Positions 1-12,306 of a stretch of DNA of 64,000 nt are shown here, piece after piece; position 1 is the first letter of the stretch; every line of letters starts with the position of its first letter. This DNA is from Vanessa cardui. Taxonomy: Eukaryota > Arthropoda > Insecta > Lepidoptera > Nymphalidae. The notes below the pieces were generated by a model. That model made no database searches and had not been told where the DNA came from. It was given only the letters and a program-made list of their open reading frames with translations. Location: positions 2,294,001 through 2,358,000 of the forward strand of contig NC_061147.1 of assembly GCF_905220365.1 (NCBI RefSeq). Reading direction: 5' to 3'. The position numbers were made by a program, and so were the translations under genes.

Positions 1-117
1 TAGCGTTAGCAGAAACGTACCAGTAGCGTTAGGAGTACCGTCCGCAGTAGCCTTAGTAGAGACGTAGCAGTAGCATTAGGAGTACCGTCAGCAGTAGCGT
101 TAGCAGTAATAGCTAAC
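1..117. repeat. 47-base minisatellite, cut by the window edge
   Basis: Two adjacent 47-base units (1-47 and 48-94) differ at only a few positions, and a third partial unit begins at 95. Each unit contains smaller GTAGCGTTAG-like motifs. The array is truncated by the left window edge, so its full copy number is unknown. It lies in the trehalase intron. Confidence 0.8.
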
Positions 118-224
118 ATGCAAATGCTCAACTTAGTCTCTCTTACTTAGGAGAAATTATGTTATAACACATGTTGAAAAGGATTCATATTTTTTATAAG
201 CAGCCATGGCAGTCAGACCTTAAG

Positions 225-345
225 TTTTCGTGTGCTTAATTTGTGTTTATATTTAATTTCGTGCTCGGTCGTAAACTAAAACAACCAGTTGGATCGTCGT
301 GAGGAGAGATGACTTAAGCCCAGCTGTTGGTAACTGCCGTCAAAA
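225..345 (+). repeat. SINE-A degenerate 3' fragment
   Basis: The stretch matches the middle and end of SINE-A (GTGCTTAATTTGTGTTTAT, then a TAAGCCCAGC-like end) but has lost the tRNA-like head and part of the body. It is followed by the same 52-base flank that follows the next SINE. Confidence 0.6.
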
Positions 346-357
346 ATAACGATCATA

Positions 358-409
358 TAAGTTAATTGGGTGGATTATTTATTAATTAATCCGGAGCGAA
401 TTGTAATAT
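358..409 (+). repeat. 52-base direct repeat, left copy
   Basis: The 52 bases at 358-409 recur at 694-745 with one mismatch (G at 398, A at 734), exactly bracketing the SINE at 410-693. This is much longer than a normal SINE target-site duplication. Confidence 0.85.
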
Positions 410-693
410 GATTCGAGATGGCCCAGTGGTTAGAACGCGTGCATCTTAACCGATGATTGCGGGTTAAAACCCAAACAAGCACCGCTGATTCATGTGCTTA
501 ATTTGTGTTTATAATTCATCTCGTGCTCGGCGGTGAAGGAAAACGGCATGTGTCTAAACTCATCGAAATTCTGCCACATGTGCATTCCACCTACCCGCAT
601 TGGAACAGCTTGTCAAAATATGTTCCAAAACCCTCTTCTTAATGGGAAAGAAGGCCTTAGCCCAGCAGTGGGTAATTTACAGGCTGTTACTAC
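410..693 (+). mobile_element. SINE-A copy (tRNA-derived SINE)
   Basis: A tRNA-like head carries an A box (TGGCCCAGTGGTTAGAACGC) and a degraded B box (GGGTTAAAACC). It is followed by the family body (CTCGTGCTCGGCGGTGAAGG, ACCCGCATTGGAACAGC) and the end motif CCCAGCAGTGGG. An internal deletion removes bases after GGAAAAC. The copy is flanked by 52-base direct repeats. The family resembles the Metulj-type SINEs of nymphalid butterflies; that name is from memory and not checked. Confidence 0.85.
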
Positions 694-745
694 TAAGTTA
701 ATTGGGTGGATTATTTATTAATTAATCCGGAGCAAATTGTAATAT
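694..745 (+). repeat. 52-base direct repeat, right copy
   Basis: This is the right-hand partner of 358-409. It ends 15 bases before the trehalase exon at 761, so the duplication sits close to the exon's acceptor region. Confidence 0.85.
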
Positions 746-760
746 AAATCATTTCCACAG

Positions 761-869
761 TACGATGCAACAATATTCGGCGGCTACGGGGGTGGTGGTG
801 AATACGTGGTACAAACTGGCTTCGGCTGGACCAATGGCGTTATCATGGCCCTACTCGACCAATACGGAG
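761..869 (+). CDS. Treh: Trehalase, internal exon (C-terminal catalytic region)
   Basis: The exon follows the acceptor TTTCCACAG and ends at GGAG|GTAAGA, phase 0 in and phase 1 out. It encodes 36 residues beginning YDATIFGGYGGGGEYVVQTG, followed by FGWTNGVIMALLDQYG. The GGGGEY...QTGFGWTNGV block is the conserved glycine-rich C-terminal signature of glycoside hydrolase family 37 trehalases, which split trehalose into two glucoses. Upstream catalytic exons are not in this window. With the membrane-anchor exon at 3184 it points to the membrane-bound insect form (trehalase-2). Family identity is secure; the subtype is inferred from the anchor. Confidence 0.93.
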
Positions 870-1615
870 GTAAGAAATTAGACTTTATTGCCATACATTA
901 AAGTCTATATTCGCTTAAATTTAAAATGATTACTAATGCTATTATATAATTTTATTAAAAATTATACTATAACCGCAAACATTTCTACTTACTTTAACGT
1001 GCATTACAATAATTAAATGAATTCAATAACTAAACATTATGTTTGCATGATTTTAACACTTAACTAAATAAATAAATAAAATTCAAACATTGTTCATTCA
1101 TTCGTTCAATATCATTCAATTTCATACAAAATCTTTTTATAAAACTAGTTACAGCCCTAGTCTGTAAAATAAATAAAGGATGTTATAACAGTACATTTGT
1201 AACAAATACTAATGTAATAATTAAAAAAAAAAATGAAATGTCTAAAAAATATGCTATATCACACTCATTTTTCAAAATTCAATGAATCTCATTCGTAATT
1301 CGAAATATCTCATTTATTAATACGAATACCACTGTTTAATGTTGACAAAATGCGTTAAAAAATATCTTTGCTTTGAAATAAAAGACAATTTTTGGATCTA
1401 AATAATCAAATTGAATTTTTTTTTAATGATAGTAAGTTACATTATTATTACTATAGTGTCTCAAAATATATTTGTATTATATAATTTTATTAAAAATATA
1501 TTTAATTGTCATATTATGTCTAATGATTCGTTACCGACAGACTGTTTTAAACACTTGACAATTTTTCAAATCACAAATAACACATAATTATTTCCGCTTT
1601 AGTCAATTTAATTAC

Positions 1616-2045
1616 ATAATAGGCTATTTGACAATGCGAAAAATAAAGTGTCAATTATTGTAATAAAAATGGTTATTTGTCAACGAAAGTTGAAAATAAT
1701 ACTTAATTTATTAAAAAGTCCATAAATAAAAAAAGCAATTTTTCAAACGTTCGTCACGTGACACAAAACGCTCTTGATTGGCCGGGCTTATGATGAAGTC
1801 ACTTACTTGTTAAACTTGCTTTTGACTATATGTACCACAGATTAAAATACAGGAAAGTGACGTCACCGACCCCATTGCAGCGCCATATTGTCCAAGTAGC
1901 GTTTTCGCGCGTTATTTAAATATGGAATTTTTAATATGATATTTTTCGGCAAATATATACTAGAAATAAAAGAACAACTTTTACTGGGTTCCTTAACCTA
2001 AATAATATAAATTGGATTATAAAAACCAGTCAAATAGCCTATTAT
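1616..2045 (+). mobile_element. MITE-E copy 1 (inverted-repeat DNA element)
   Basis: The ends are perfect 17-base inverted repeats, ATAATAGGCTATTTGAC at 1616-1632 and its reverse complement at 2029-2045. There is no coding capacity. Related copies lie at 33244-33707 and, inverted, at 46514-46972. The shared core contains GTCACGTGACRC-like, GTGACGTCA and CGCCATATTGTC blocks. Confidence 0.8.
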
Positions 2046-3003
2046 AGTCACCACCATGTGTTAGGTTAGGTTAGGTTAAGGTCAGGTCACTCATTACTTT
2101 TTTTTCTGTTCATTCATTCAACTTCGGTGAGATCTTTGACTTAGGTATGTGCTTAATCTATTTCCGTACTGTTCGTAGTTTTTTTTTATAGTAGTCTAAA
2201 GAGTAAAATTATTGATTCCAAAAATAATTCCATCTTTTAATAAATTAATGGCTGATACTATTTACCTTGCTTCATTAGTTTAGTGTTTTGATTTACATAT
2301 ATATATTAATCCTTTACTATGTATGTATAAATGATAGCCTATATATCATTACGTATCCAATTGTTTGTATGTGTGTATGCAATTGAATCTCCTAAATTAT
2401 GAAAGTTTTTGTGTGCTTAGTAGTACCCTCTTTGATAGATTCTTATTTCACTCTGACAAAGATGCGTCTGTTTAAATATTTTTATTTTTTAATTAATTTG
2501 TAGTTTTCACATATACATATATGTTTATATTACTTTGTAAATTAGATTCAAGTATTATAATGATTGTTTTATTTACTGAATTATAAAAAAAATCAATAAA
2601 ATTGCATTCGAAAATTTATTTAATTTATATATATTTACTTATCTTATTTGTGTTTTCTTTATTTAATTTATATGTTTATGTATAATGCATGCGTCGGTGG
2701 GCGTTCTAGACTTCAATTGGGCTATGTAGCTTCTATATCTATGGTTTATGGTAATAGACAATATTTTCTTGCACGTAGAATATTTATTATACTTTAAATA
2801 ACCCAGTTTTCTATTCTTTTCTATAGAAATTAATGTCGTAATGGATTTTTAAAATCTTTTTAAATTTAAATTTGGAACCAATCTTACTTATAATTTTAAT
2901 AAACACAATGACTACTGAGTTCCTTTTTTTTAAAAAAAAACAAAAGATTGGATTTAAATTTCGAAACCATAAACAATAAAGATTATTTAACTAGACATCA
3001 GTT

Positions 3004-3060
3004 TATAAAGTGCTTTAGCTACTTATATTGGGATCAGAGTAATGTATGTGATGTTGTTGT
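3004..3060 (+). repeat. SINE-C 3' tail fragment
   Basis: The string AAGTGCTTTAGCTACTTATA followed by TTGGGATCAGAGTAATGTA matches the 3' end of the SINE-C copies at 19191-19410 and 26382-26600. Confidence 0.6.
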
Positions 3061-3183
3061 TATTAATTAAAAAAAAAAAAAAAACAAGTTCTCTTTTTGA
3101 ATATAAAATTGGAATATCATAAGCACGAAGCCCGTCTAGACGCCCACTGGTTCGCCCGGGCTGACCAGTTGGCTGTTTGACAG

Positions 3184-3313
3184 AGACGTTGTCTGTAGCG
3201 GAGGCGTTCGGGGAGGGGGGCGCGGGGGAGGTGCGCGGCGCCGCCGTGGGCGCGGGCGGCGTGGCCACAGCCCTGCTAGTCGTCGCAGCCTCGCTCGCCG
3301 CCGGAGCGCTGGG
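3184..3313 (+). CDS. Treh: Trehalase, membrane-anchor exon
   Basis: The exon most likely starts after TGTTTGACAG (3183); an in-phase alternative acceptor lies at 3168. It enters in phase 1, matching the exon ending at 869, and reads TLSVAEAFGEGG... through VATALLVVAASLAAGALG, a strongly hydrophobic segment of about 20 residues. The donor GG|GTGAGG is at 3314. Insect trehalase-2 carries one C-terminal transmembrane helix, and this exon fits that. The exon is far more GC-rich than its surroundings. If the donor is not used, translation stops two bases downstream (TGA 3315-3317), leaving the hydrophobic segment as the extreme C terminus. Confidence 0.85.
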
Positions 3314-3420
3314 GTGAGGTGAGTCACAAACCCAGGACCTTATCAAACATATATTCTATTCTAGTTTAGATCGGTTTGCATCGATCCAGCGCAATCCAGT
3401 ATCATTGGCAATACTTTTTT

Positions 3421-3693
3421 TTACTTGGTAGGGTTTTGTGTAAGTCTGGGTGAGATATAACTCGTCATATATTCTGTTATCATGTATTTTTGCCATTGTT
3501 GCGTTTCGATTTGAAGGCAGAGAGCTGGTGTAACAGGCACGAGAGAGATAACATCGTATCTTAAAAGGTTGGTAGTGCATTGGCGATGTAAGGAATGGTT
3601 AATATTTCTAACAGTGCTATTATATATCTATGGGCACTGCTGTCTACTTTCAGGTGACCCATTTGCTCGTCCCCCTACTTATATCATACAAAA
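3421..3693 (+). repeat. Repeat B, degenerate copy
   Basis: TACTTGGTAGGGTTTTGTG at the start and CAGGTGACCCATTTGCTCGT at the end match the repeat-B consensus seen at 6004, 30866 and 35150, with many substitutions. Confidence 0.6.
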
Positions 3694-3734
3694 ATAAAAG
3701 CAATGCCACTAAATTAAGTCAGTAGTTTTTTTTA

Positions 3735-3960
3735 CATATATTGTAAATGCGAAAGTAGTTCCATTCGTCTGTCTGTATGTCACATTTCGCAACCAAACCA
3801 CTAAACCGATTTTGATGAAATATGCTATAAAACAAGTTTGAACGCCCTAGGCAGACCATAGGCGTGGCAACTTATCCTTAAAACGAGACCGAATGTCCTT
3901 GACTGACACTGGTATTAGAGGGTGCGGAAATCCACCGAAGCAAAACAAATGGCGTGTACT
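3735..3960 (+). repeat. Interspersed repeat H fragment
   Basis: AATGCGAAAGTAGTTCC, CTGTCTGTATGTCAC and AACCAAACCACTAAACCGAT match the repeat at 24537-24715. No coding sequence is visible and the class of element is unknown. Confidence 0.5.
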
Positions 3961-4081
3961 CATTCATTCTCAGCGGTTTGACTTTCATAATACCACTGGA
4001 TAGATGCCCAAGATTTATATAAAGGACAAATTGTAATTAATATGTGTTAACAATTAAATAAATTGTATGTTTTTGTTTCAG

Positions 4082-4154
4082 ATATTATTTGGTGATACCT
4101 AAAATGATTATGAGGCCGAATAAAAGTAAGATCATTCCTTTTTATTTCTTTTAA
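4082..4154 (+). CDS. Treh: Candidate alternative last exon of trehalase
   Basis: A good acceptor (TTTTTGTTTCAG) precedes an exon in the same phase (2) as the exon at 14688. Spliced to 3313 it continues the anchor as G-YYLVIPKMIMRPNKSK and stops at TAA 4152-4154, a short basic tail of about 23 residues. An AAAA|GTAAGA donor inside it would instead make it internal, but its exit phase would not match the 14688 exon. It is an alternative exon or a chance match; transcript evidence is absent. Confidence 0.4.
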
Positions 4155-6003
4155 AATAATTCGAGGTGAAAACTCCACTTTATAAAGTCCTAAAAGTAAT
4201 TGAAGGTAACATACCATATACTTAAAATATACTTTCTTTAAAACTGTATTTATTATTAACTTAATTATTATATATTTATTTAGATAGTTCCATTACAAAA
4301 GAACAAACATAGCGAACAAACATATAGCACAACAAGCACACTTTATCTTGGTGTGCGTGACATTTCGACTTGACACACTAGACGTCACAATATTTTACAT
4401 GTGTGCGTGCGTCAACTGCCATTTTTTGACATTGACATTTTAATCGAAGTAAAAAAAATATATTTTTCTGTGTAAGGATCGTTAATTTTTTAATCTGTAA
4501 TTAAAATTGTCTGTAAGCTGTCATTCTTGTTAAAGATAATTATGTATATCTGGGGTCCGTGTTAATTATTGTTTATGGTCCTACGGAGTTTTTACCTCAA
4601 TATAATTAGAATTAGTTTTACAAGGTAATTATTAATATTAAGTACATATATAAATATATTTACTGTAGTACAATTCTTGCATGTAATCTGTAGTACAAAG
4701 TGATTATTTTAAGTATACTATATAATGAAATAAATATTTATTACCTTATATATAAATGTTGTATAAGCTGTGATTAATTGCAGCTGTCTTTTTCTTTCGA
4801 ATGTAAAATCTATGATGGCAGAAAGAGAAAACAGTATATAATTAAACCGTACCTCACAACGCTGTAAGGCCTAAGTTAATTGAACAAAAAAAAATATATA
4901 ACGTCAAAAAAAAGGATATTTAAAAAAGAAAATATTTGTTTGATACATATATTTTACCATTTATCAAATGTCCTTATTAGATATTTATTAGCAAACTATA
5001 TAACTTTCTATATACAGTCGGATATGCGTAAAATTATATGTATTCATAATGTAATTTAGCTGACTGTACCTTATTGTTATATCTAAATGTATGTGATATT
5101 GTTTTTCCATAATTGTATTATTTATTAAAGTATATTTTTGAATAAAACAGGTTGTGATGTAAATATTTGCTTAGTATCAAATAGTAGTTTTAATGTTTTT
5201 AAATAAATACTTGTATTTAAACTATTTGGAAATATCCAAGTACATAAATATCAAATTTAATTTTTCAATTCTTCAATTTTTAAGACATAATCATGGTTTA
5301 TTTCTATTAAAACAATTACTAGATTATAAATAAATATATATATATAAGAGTTGTTGTACTTCTATGTTATATAATATCAATAAAGATTTTTTATTTATCA
5401 TATGCGATCATAAAATCAATATTCGGTAAATAAAATACGTTTGAAACGCGCGAATAGTGTGTCAACGCCATCTATCGCGTAGATTATTAAACTTCTATCT
5501 TCTAGACCTATACCTAGATGGCGTATACATTTAACTATATAAAACTACCAATTAAATAAAAAAATAGCACGATTATAATCTGTTATATTAAACTGACTGT
5601 TTCAGTAGGTAAGAAATAAAAAAAAATCTTAGTCTCCTACAAAATAAAATACAATTTTTCATAGTTATTTCATATTTATTTAATTTCTTTTTAAAAAAAA
5701 AAAAACAAACTTCTAAAGTTAATCTGCTCAAAATGCACTTGATGTCGAATGCGACATCCACGAAATAATGTGTGGGGAATACAATTATTATTTTATATAC
5801 ATACATACCAAATGTTATTTGATATATAATTAAGAATTCGTTTTATCTTAATACATTTTACATAATTCGATATCACATATTTTTCAATTCGATGTTTGTT
5901 TTAACTTTTTAATTTTAACGTCATAACTATATATTCGAATGCCATAGATTTCAAATCTGCATTGAAAAAAACATGTTCTGTGTGCAAATGCATTGTTCAT
6001 ATG

Positions 6004-6295
6004 TTACTTGGTGGTAGGGCTTTGTGCAAGCCCGCCTGGGTAGGTACCACTCACTCATCGGATATTCTACCGCTAAACAACATTACGTAGTATTGTTGTG
6101 TTTCGGTTTGAAGGGTGAGTGAGCCAGTGTAACTACAGGCACAAGGGATATAGCATCTTAGTTCCCCAGGTTGGTGGCGCGTTGACGATGTAAGGAATAG
6201 TTAATATTTCTTACTGCGTCATTGTCTATGGGTGATGGTGACCACTTACCATCAGGTGGCCTATATGCTCGTGCGCCAACCTATTCCATAAAAAA
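6004..6295 (+). mobile_element. Repeat B, near full-length copy
   Basis: It runs from TACTTGGTGGTAGGGCTTTG to CGCCAACCTATTCCATAAAA, about 290 bases with an A-rich end and no ORF. It is one of about a dozen copies in the window. The A tail suggests a retroposed element, but no tRNA-like head is seen. Confidence 0.8.
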
Positions 6296-7106
6296 ATGTT
6301 AGAATAACCGAGAAACACGCATATGTCAACAAATTATTATACAATTTGAAACCAATATGCCGGTACAAAATCATACAAGTTCGAATCGATTATATCATAT
6401 AGACTTGTCATATTAAATAAAACTGAAACACCATGTATATAGAAACGTAAATCATAAATAAAGTTGATCCGTTCCCATCAGGATAAAACCGACGAGATAC
6501 GGAACACTTAATCCTGAGACTATTCACAATGTTATTTTTAACCTGTGCTAACCTTGTGTAATGTCACCGCCACACTTATCACCATCCTTAGGTTTTAATA
6601 ATACTATTAAATCACAGTGTAGACGATCCCATTAGGTATTTATCCACAGCTATGTTTAATTATATAGAACAAAACGGTTAGCGTCTATTTTTACCTATAA
6701 AAAACAAATGATTTTTTTTTGTAATGCCTTAAAAAAGAAAAATAATAAATATACATAAAAGTTATACCAAAAGTAGCATCGTGTTTCCATGAAGGTTTTA
6801 TATATTTCGTACGTGGTTCAAACAACAACTGTCAACAATTTATCTGTATTTAAAAATATATTTCACAAAAGTCAATAAAACATCGAGATAAGAATTACCT
6901 ACACGTAGTGATACCTCGTTTATCTCCATTCATCGTACCTAGGAATCGCCATCGCCTTGACAAAGGACAGGATACACGTAGATTGAACAATCAATGACGT
7001 CAGATAGGCTTAGAATATTCTGGAAAAATCGTTTTGTATTCCGTAAAATTAGATTTTTTTCTTTCAATGTGAACGAACGTGTAATTCTATAATGTAAATA
7101 AAAAAT

Positions 7107-7404
7107 TGAGTCGAGATGGCCCAGTGGTTAGAACGCTTGCATCTTTACCGATGATTGCGGGTTCAAACCCGGGCAAGCACCGTTGATTTATGTGCTTAAT
7201 TTGTCTTTATAATTCATTTCGTGCTCAGCGGTAAAGTAAAACATCGTGAGGAAACCTGCATGTGACAAATTTCATAGAGACTCTACCACATGTGTATTCC
7301 ACCAACCCGCATTGGAACAGCGTGGTGGAGTATGTTCCAAACCTCCTCAAAGGGAGAGGAGGCCTTTAGCCCAGCAGTGGGAATTTACAGGCTGTTGTTG
7401 TTTG
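7107..7404 (+). mobile_element. SINE-A copy
   Basis: The tRNA-like head (GAGATGGCCCAGTGGTTAGA, B box GGTTCAAACCC), the body and a short TTG-rich tail are all present. ATAATGTAAA occurs on both sides (about 7089 and 7405) and may be the target duplication. Confidence 0.88.
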
Positions 7405-9496
7405 TATAATGTAAAATCGAAACTACATCATTGATGAAATATCATATTATTAAATAATAAAATTGTATGAAATTATTAAAGAAAAATAAAAATATATATT
7501 ATGTAAACAAATGAGAATAAACATATCAGCCGCTATATAAAGATATAATTAGCTCAAGTTGTTACCATCGGCATAATAATTTCAACCGTTCACTCAACCT
7601 TGTATTTATTTTGTATAAAAAAAAGTATTAGTGTTGCCAATGTTAATTAACACTATAATGTAAAACATAGATAAAAATAAATTATTTTTTTAGAAATCAT
7701 TTCATACCTTTAGATTATTACCTGACGACGAGAGAAATTATTCAATTATTTTTTTAAATTTTCCTAACAATAATGTGTAGATAAACATAGATGGTGGAAC
7801 TCTTTAATAAATTGTTTTGAATACAATAACGTCATGTCATGTCAGTAACGAAAGCTAGTTTTACTATAATTTATATGATTGTAAAATAAAACAGTTACGG
7901 GGACAACTGGATAATAAAACAAGATCTAACCAGTCTAGTACAGTATTGTAAAAACTAATAATCTGTTTCAATTTGAAATAGCTTATTTTTTAATTTGGTA
8001 TTGACTGCTTATGCCCTAAAAATGATGCCCTAAAAAATTTGCGATTTATTTAATTCTTGAAAAATGGGCAATTATAATATGCAATAAATATTTTATTTAA
8101 TTGCAAACGAAATCCGGCTCGCATCGGACCGATTACTTCAGGACATATAATGACATTCCGTTGTGACGAAATCCATTTTATCAGTTTCAAACGAAAGTAA
8201 CATGTTTTATTATTATGGAACGTATTACAACACAAACAAAGATAGCACAAAGCTTCATCTAATTACCGTTACAATGAAAATACGACGTAATAGACAAGGT
8301 CACCGAGATAGCGCATCTGCATTGTCTCGTTTCAAACATGGGATTACTGTGAAGATAATAAGGCTTAATAGAGGCGTTTCAGCTCACATTTAAAAAAAAA
8401 AACATATAGCTGTCCCTTTCATATGCAAAGGATTAGAAGTTATAGCATGTATTATCTGTCAAATTAGTGATACAGAATTGTAATTGTCACACATTGTAAA
8501 AAACCGTTGCTAAACCGTTAAATGAATATACAGTTTGTCCCAATTGAAATAGGAATAAAGGTTAACATATCTAAATAAATAAATAAATCTTAGATTTTCG
8601 TATTTTATGCTATTTGCTAAGTTTATTATTAATATGTCTTTTTTTATAATGCAATACTATTACAGTTTACTACTTATTACTTATTTCTTCTCTCTTTTTA
8701 ATTTTCATCCAATATGCTAATAATAATTTTGTCGACGTTCAAAGCTCCACTTTTCCTAAATATCGTAGATCAATCGACCAATGATATTGCGTCAATTTGC
8801 TGTTCAATGTTTTTTATAAGGCTTTACTCCTGTTATCAGTCGAATAGAGTAAATAAATATTTTAATCCCTATTTGTAAAAATTTAACATCAACAAGCAGT
8901 CTGCATCAGCAAACTGTTTACGACTCGTTTGCAAAATGTTAATAGTAAACAGTAACATAACTTTAAATAGTTGTTTCTTATATTTTATCATTAATCTACG
9001 TCAAGATTAAACTTCATACAGTATAATTATTCGACGCCATTTTGAATCTAGTGCCGTTATGACGTCAGATCGTTTTAACTTCAATAGTCAATAAATAAAC
9101 TATATTTGATAAATTATTTAGTATTTTTATTTAGTCGAAAAAATCGTGTTATTCTTATTGGTTGTACAAATAATTTTGAGTAAAGTTTATTTTTTACACT
9201 TTCCTTATTGGACTTAAGTATGTTTTTACGTGTTGCCTTGACCAGAACGATCTGATAATTGTTAAATTCAATATTTAAAATATTCCACAATATTTGTTTT
9301 AATACTTATTATATTCAAAATAAGATTTTCGTCATCGTGTTTGTAACATATAAAATTATTTTGCATCTCTGTCTAGACTGAATATATTTTAGTTATAACA
9401 ATATACTCGTAAGATACGTTATAGTAACTGCTTAGATTATCCAACATGTTTCTTTCAATATGTCATTAAAGACCGTGACTTCTTTAAAGTAAAGTA

Positions 9497-9755
9497 AAGG
9501 CCTCCTCTTCCATTAAGAAGAGGGTTTGGAACATATTCCACCACGCTGTTCCAATGCGGGTTGTTGGAATGCACATGTGGCAGAATTTCGATGAAATTAG
9601 ACACATGCAGGTTTCCTCACGATATTTTCCTTCACCGCCGAGCACAAGATGAATTATTACAAATTAAGCACATATACTTAGTGGCGCATGCCTGGGTTTG
9701 GACCCGCAATCATCGGTTAAGATGCACGCGTTCTTACCACTGGGCCATCTCATCT
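9497..9755 (-). mobile_element. SINE-A copy, minus strand
   Basis: The reverse complement shows the full order from tRNA-like head (at about 9755) to the end motif (at about 9497). The B box is degraded (TCCAAACCC). Confidence 0.85.
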
Positions 9756-11459
9756 TCTTCTTCTTTAAGGCATATGCAAACCTAACTTCATTTTGCCTGA
9801 TATTTTTGTGATACGTAATTCTGACTGCATAGAAGTGATTGTTTGATACAATAACACTGACTTACCGTTCCGGTACATGAACACAAATGCGCATTGCTCT
9901 ACAATAGATAAATGGATGGTACATAACCAAAGCACTATTTCAAACTGTCTACTCCCCAGTAACAGCCACAAAAAATATTTTCATTAATTACTAAAATTAT
10001 TATTAAAAAGATAATAACTAACGTATATACGCAGTTGATTTTAGACTTTATGATTATAGAAATACGACTTAAATTTCAATTACCAGTAACTTCGACGTGG
10101 GTTTGGATCTGTTAATTGAATATAAATAATTTCATGAATTCAATAAATTTAAGCGTTATTATATAACAAATATATGTAACTCTTTCTTAATATGTATAGG
10201 AGATAAATAAAACTCAAAATCTGTAATTATTTAATAACAAAACAGGTGACGTCACTTATATATATGTGTGTTAGATAACGTGTTAATTTAATTTTCAGTT
10301 GTTAGTACAAATATATATGTAACTATTTACATATATGCTACAGTCTTAAGTTATGTAATATTTTCTGAAAGGACTATAAAAAACAATATTTTAAACACTT
10401 ATGTAAAGAACTGAAATTAAAAACAATTTGAATCATACATGAGATAAAAATTATAAAAATTAATTATTTTTTGTAATATGTCAGTGTATTCTTTACCGTA
10501 ACCGCCAGTTGGCTGATATGGTTATCTGAAAAAAAAAAACACGTTTTAAAATTTAGAACACAAACATTAAGATCTGCCAGAAACTTCTCTAAATTTATCT
10601 TTAAAAAAAAAACGGTTGGAAAAGTTGTTTTTGAGTTTTTTCTTTTCAGTAATAAATGAGTAAACTACATCTACTTTAGAGATAAGATATTTGCGGGCTA
10701 ATTATAAGTACTATTTATCCTTTTAATATTAAAATAAATAAATTAAAAATTTAAATTTCAATTAAATGACGTCATCGACGACGAAAGCGAGATTAAAAAA
10801 AAAATTAAAAAATGTCACTTGAAATGTTTTATATTTGAAAATCGAATTCGTAAAATGTTCGTTTTAAAAATAAATCCAAATCACTTAAAATATATGATTA
10901 CCTTATTCTGTGATGATAACGCTGATAGCCTTAAATAAACATTTAATTAAGATTTTATCTCAAGACGTGTTGTTAACTCGGCTGTCGGAATACGACTGAA
11001 TAAAACGTAGATATGATTGCGTATGCGCTTCTCGCCGTTTCAATTATTTCACCTTTATATACAGAGTGTTCTAGAATATTTTCAATATTGATAAATTTAC
11101 TTGACATTTTTTAGTTAAAATTTTAACTATGTAATACATTTTTTGTAGATAGCTTTGCAATTGTATGTTGGGTTAACTAACACATTATTTCTGTAAATAT
11201 CTTTGCAATTGTATGTTGAAATAGATATATACTTTTTTAAATTAAAATATTGTTTATGTCGTTTAGCACTTTTTTAATTAACAAATGCAAATTATTTCGC
11301 ATAAGTCGTTGCCCGCGGTTTTGCTTGCATTTAAGGTATGGACTGTAAAGAATTAGACTTAAAAAGTAGCCTCATCTCTGCTCAAGCTTGCTTTATACCA
11401 AATATCATAAAATTTGGTTCAGTTTGGGTTGTAAAATAGTTCCACATTTTTTGTTCACT

Positions 11460-12078
11460 TTAAAGGCTCGCGCAAACTATAACCGCGGCGGGCCTCAACG
11501 CATCGCATTGCAAAATTGCGCCAAAGCATATAGCAGGCGCATCGGGCCGCACCGCAACCCAATATCTTATAATCAGTCAGGTTTTGGCAATCGAAGAAGA
11601 TGGATAGTTCTGACGAAGAGCTTTTTTTTTTAATATGTTGTTTTATGATTCCGCCTTTCTCTTCCCATATTATTCCTTCTCTGTACATAATCATATTTGG
11701 GATGTTGTAGGTCGTACAATTCGTTGTACTGTTCTACTAAAGAAAATAATAAACTTTAGTACTATAAAAAAATACCTGAATAAATATTGTTGATGATTCG
11801 GTTTCTGTTTTATTAGTTATTTTTATTAATTAATTATGGTAATTCGCGAACTAATTTCGTCGAATTGTTGCGTCTGCTAACGCACACTGAGACGGGCCGC
11901 ATTGCAACGCATATCATCGCCGCAAAAATACGCCTGGCTAGTGATGCGTCAATGCGTTGCGATGCGGCCCGTTGCGGCCAGCCTGAGGTGTGCGATAGCC
12001 CATACAAAATGTATGAAACTGATTCAGGAGCATTTTTGTTATGCGTTGCGGCCCGCCTAGGTGTGCGCCTATCTTAAA
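11460..12078 (+). mobile_element. Non-autonomous PIF/Harbinger-like element (tentative)
   Basis: GC-rich ends face each other as diverged inverted repeats: GGCTCGCGCAAAC and GGCGGGCCTCAACGCAT on the left, and GCGTTGCGGCCCGCCTAGGT with GTGTGCGCC on the right. Between them, ATGGATAGTTCTGACGAAGA at 11600 would encode MDSSDEELFFL, resembling the acidic N terminus of Harbinger-type transposases, and then degenerates. Class assignment is an inference from that short match. Confidence 0.5.
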
Positions 12079-12306
12079 TATTCAGCCATTGATATACCCT
12101 TACGAACGCTTACTACGTATTCTTATTAAATATTAATTATTTAATAAACCCATGGAATAGGCAACCATGAAACAGTTGTGGAATTAAGTTGAGAGACAGT
12201 TTTAATGCGATGGAATTTTTCGATCAATCAAGAAAATTCATTAGACAATACAAATGTATCAAGATTGTTCATAATCGAAAACTATAATTTCGTCCATATG
12301 TATTTC

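Larger units (their letters stand above)
870..3183 (+). other. Trehalase intron
   Basis: No coding sequence is visible. The intron holds one MITE-E copy (1616-2045), a short TTAGG run (2061-2078), AT-rich low-complexity DNA, a SINE-C tail fragment near 3004-3060 and a poly-A stretch near 3070. Confidence 0.75.

Noticed and set aside
410..470. tRNA gene-like A and B boxes
   Set aside because: The same sequence recurs many times with a shared non-tRNA body and target duplications, so these are SINE heads. No full cloverleaf is supported.
3023..3346. Proline/arginine-rich minus-strand ORFs
   Set aside because: They are antisense to the GC-rich trehalase anchor exon, whose plus-strand frame fits splicing and protein family.
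8050..8393. Overlapping ORFs on both strands in the trehalase intron
   Set aside because: There is no domain or splice support and composition is as in the surrounding intron.
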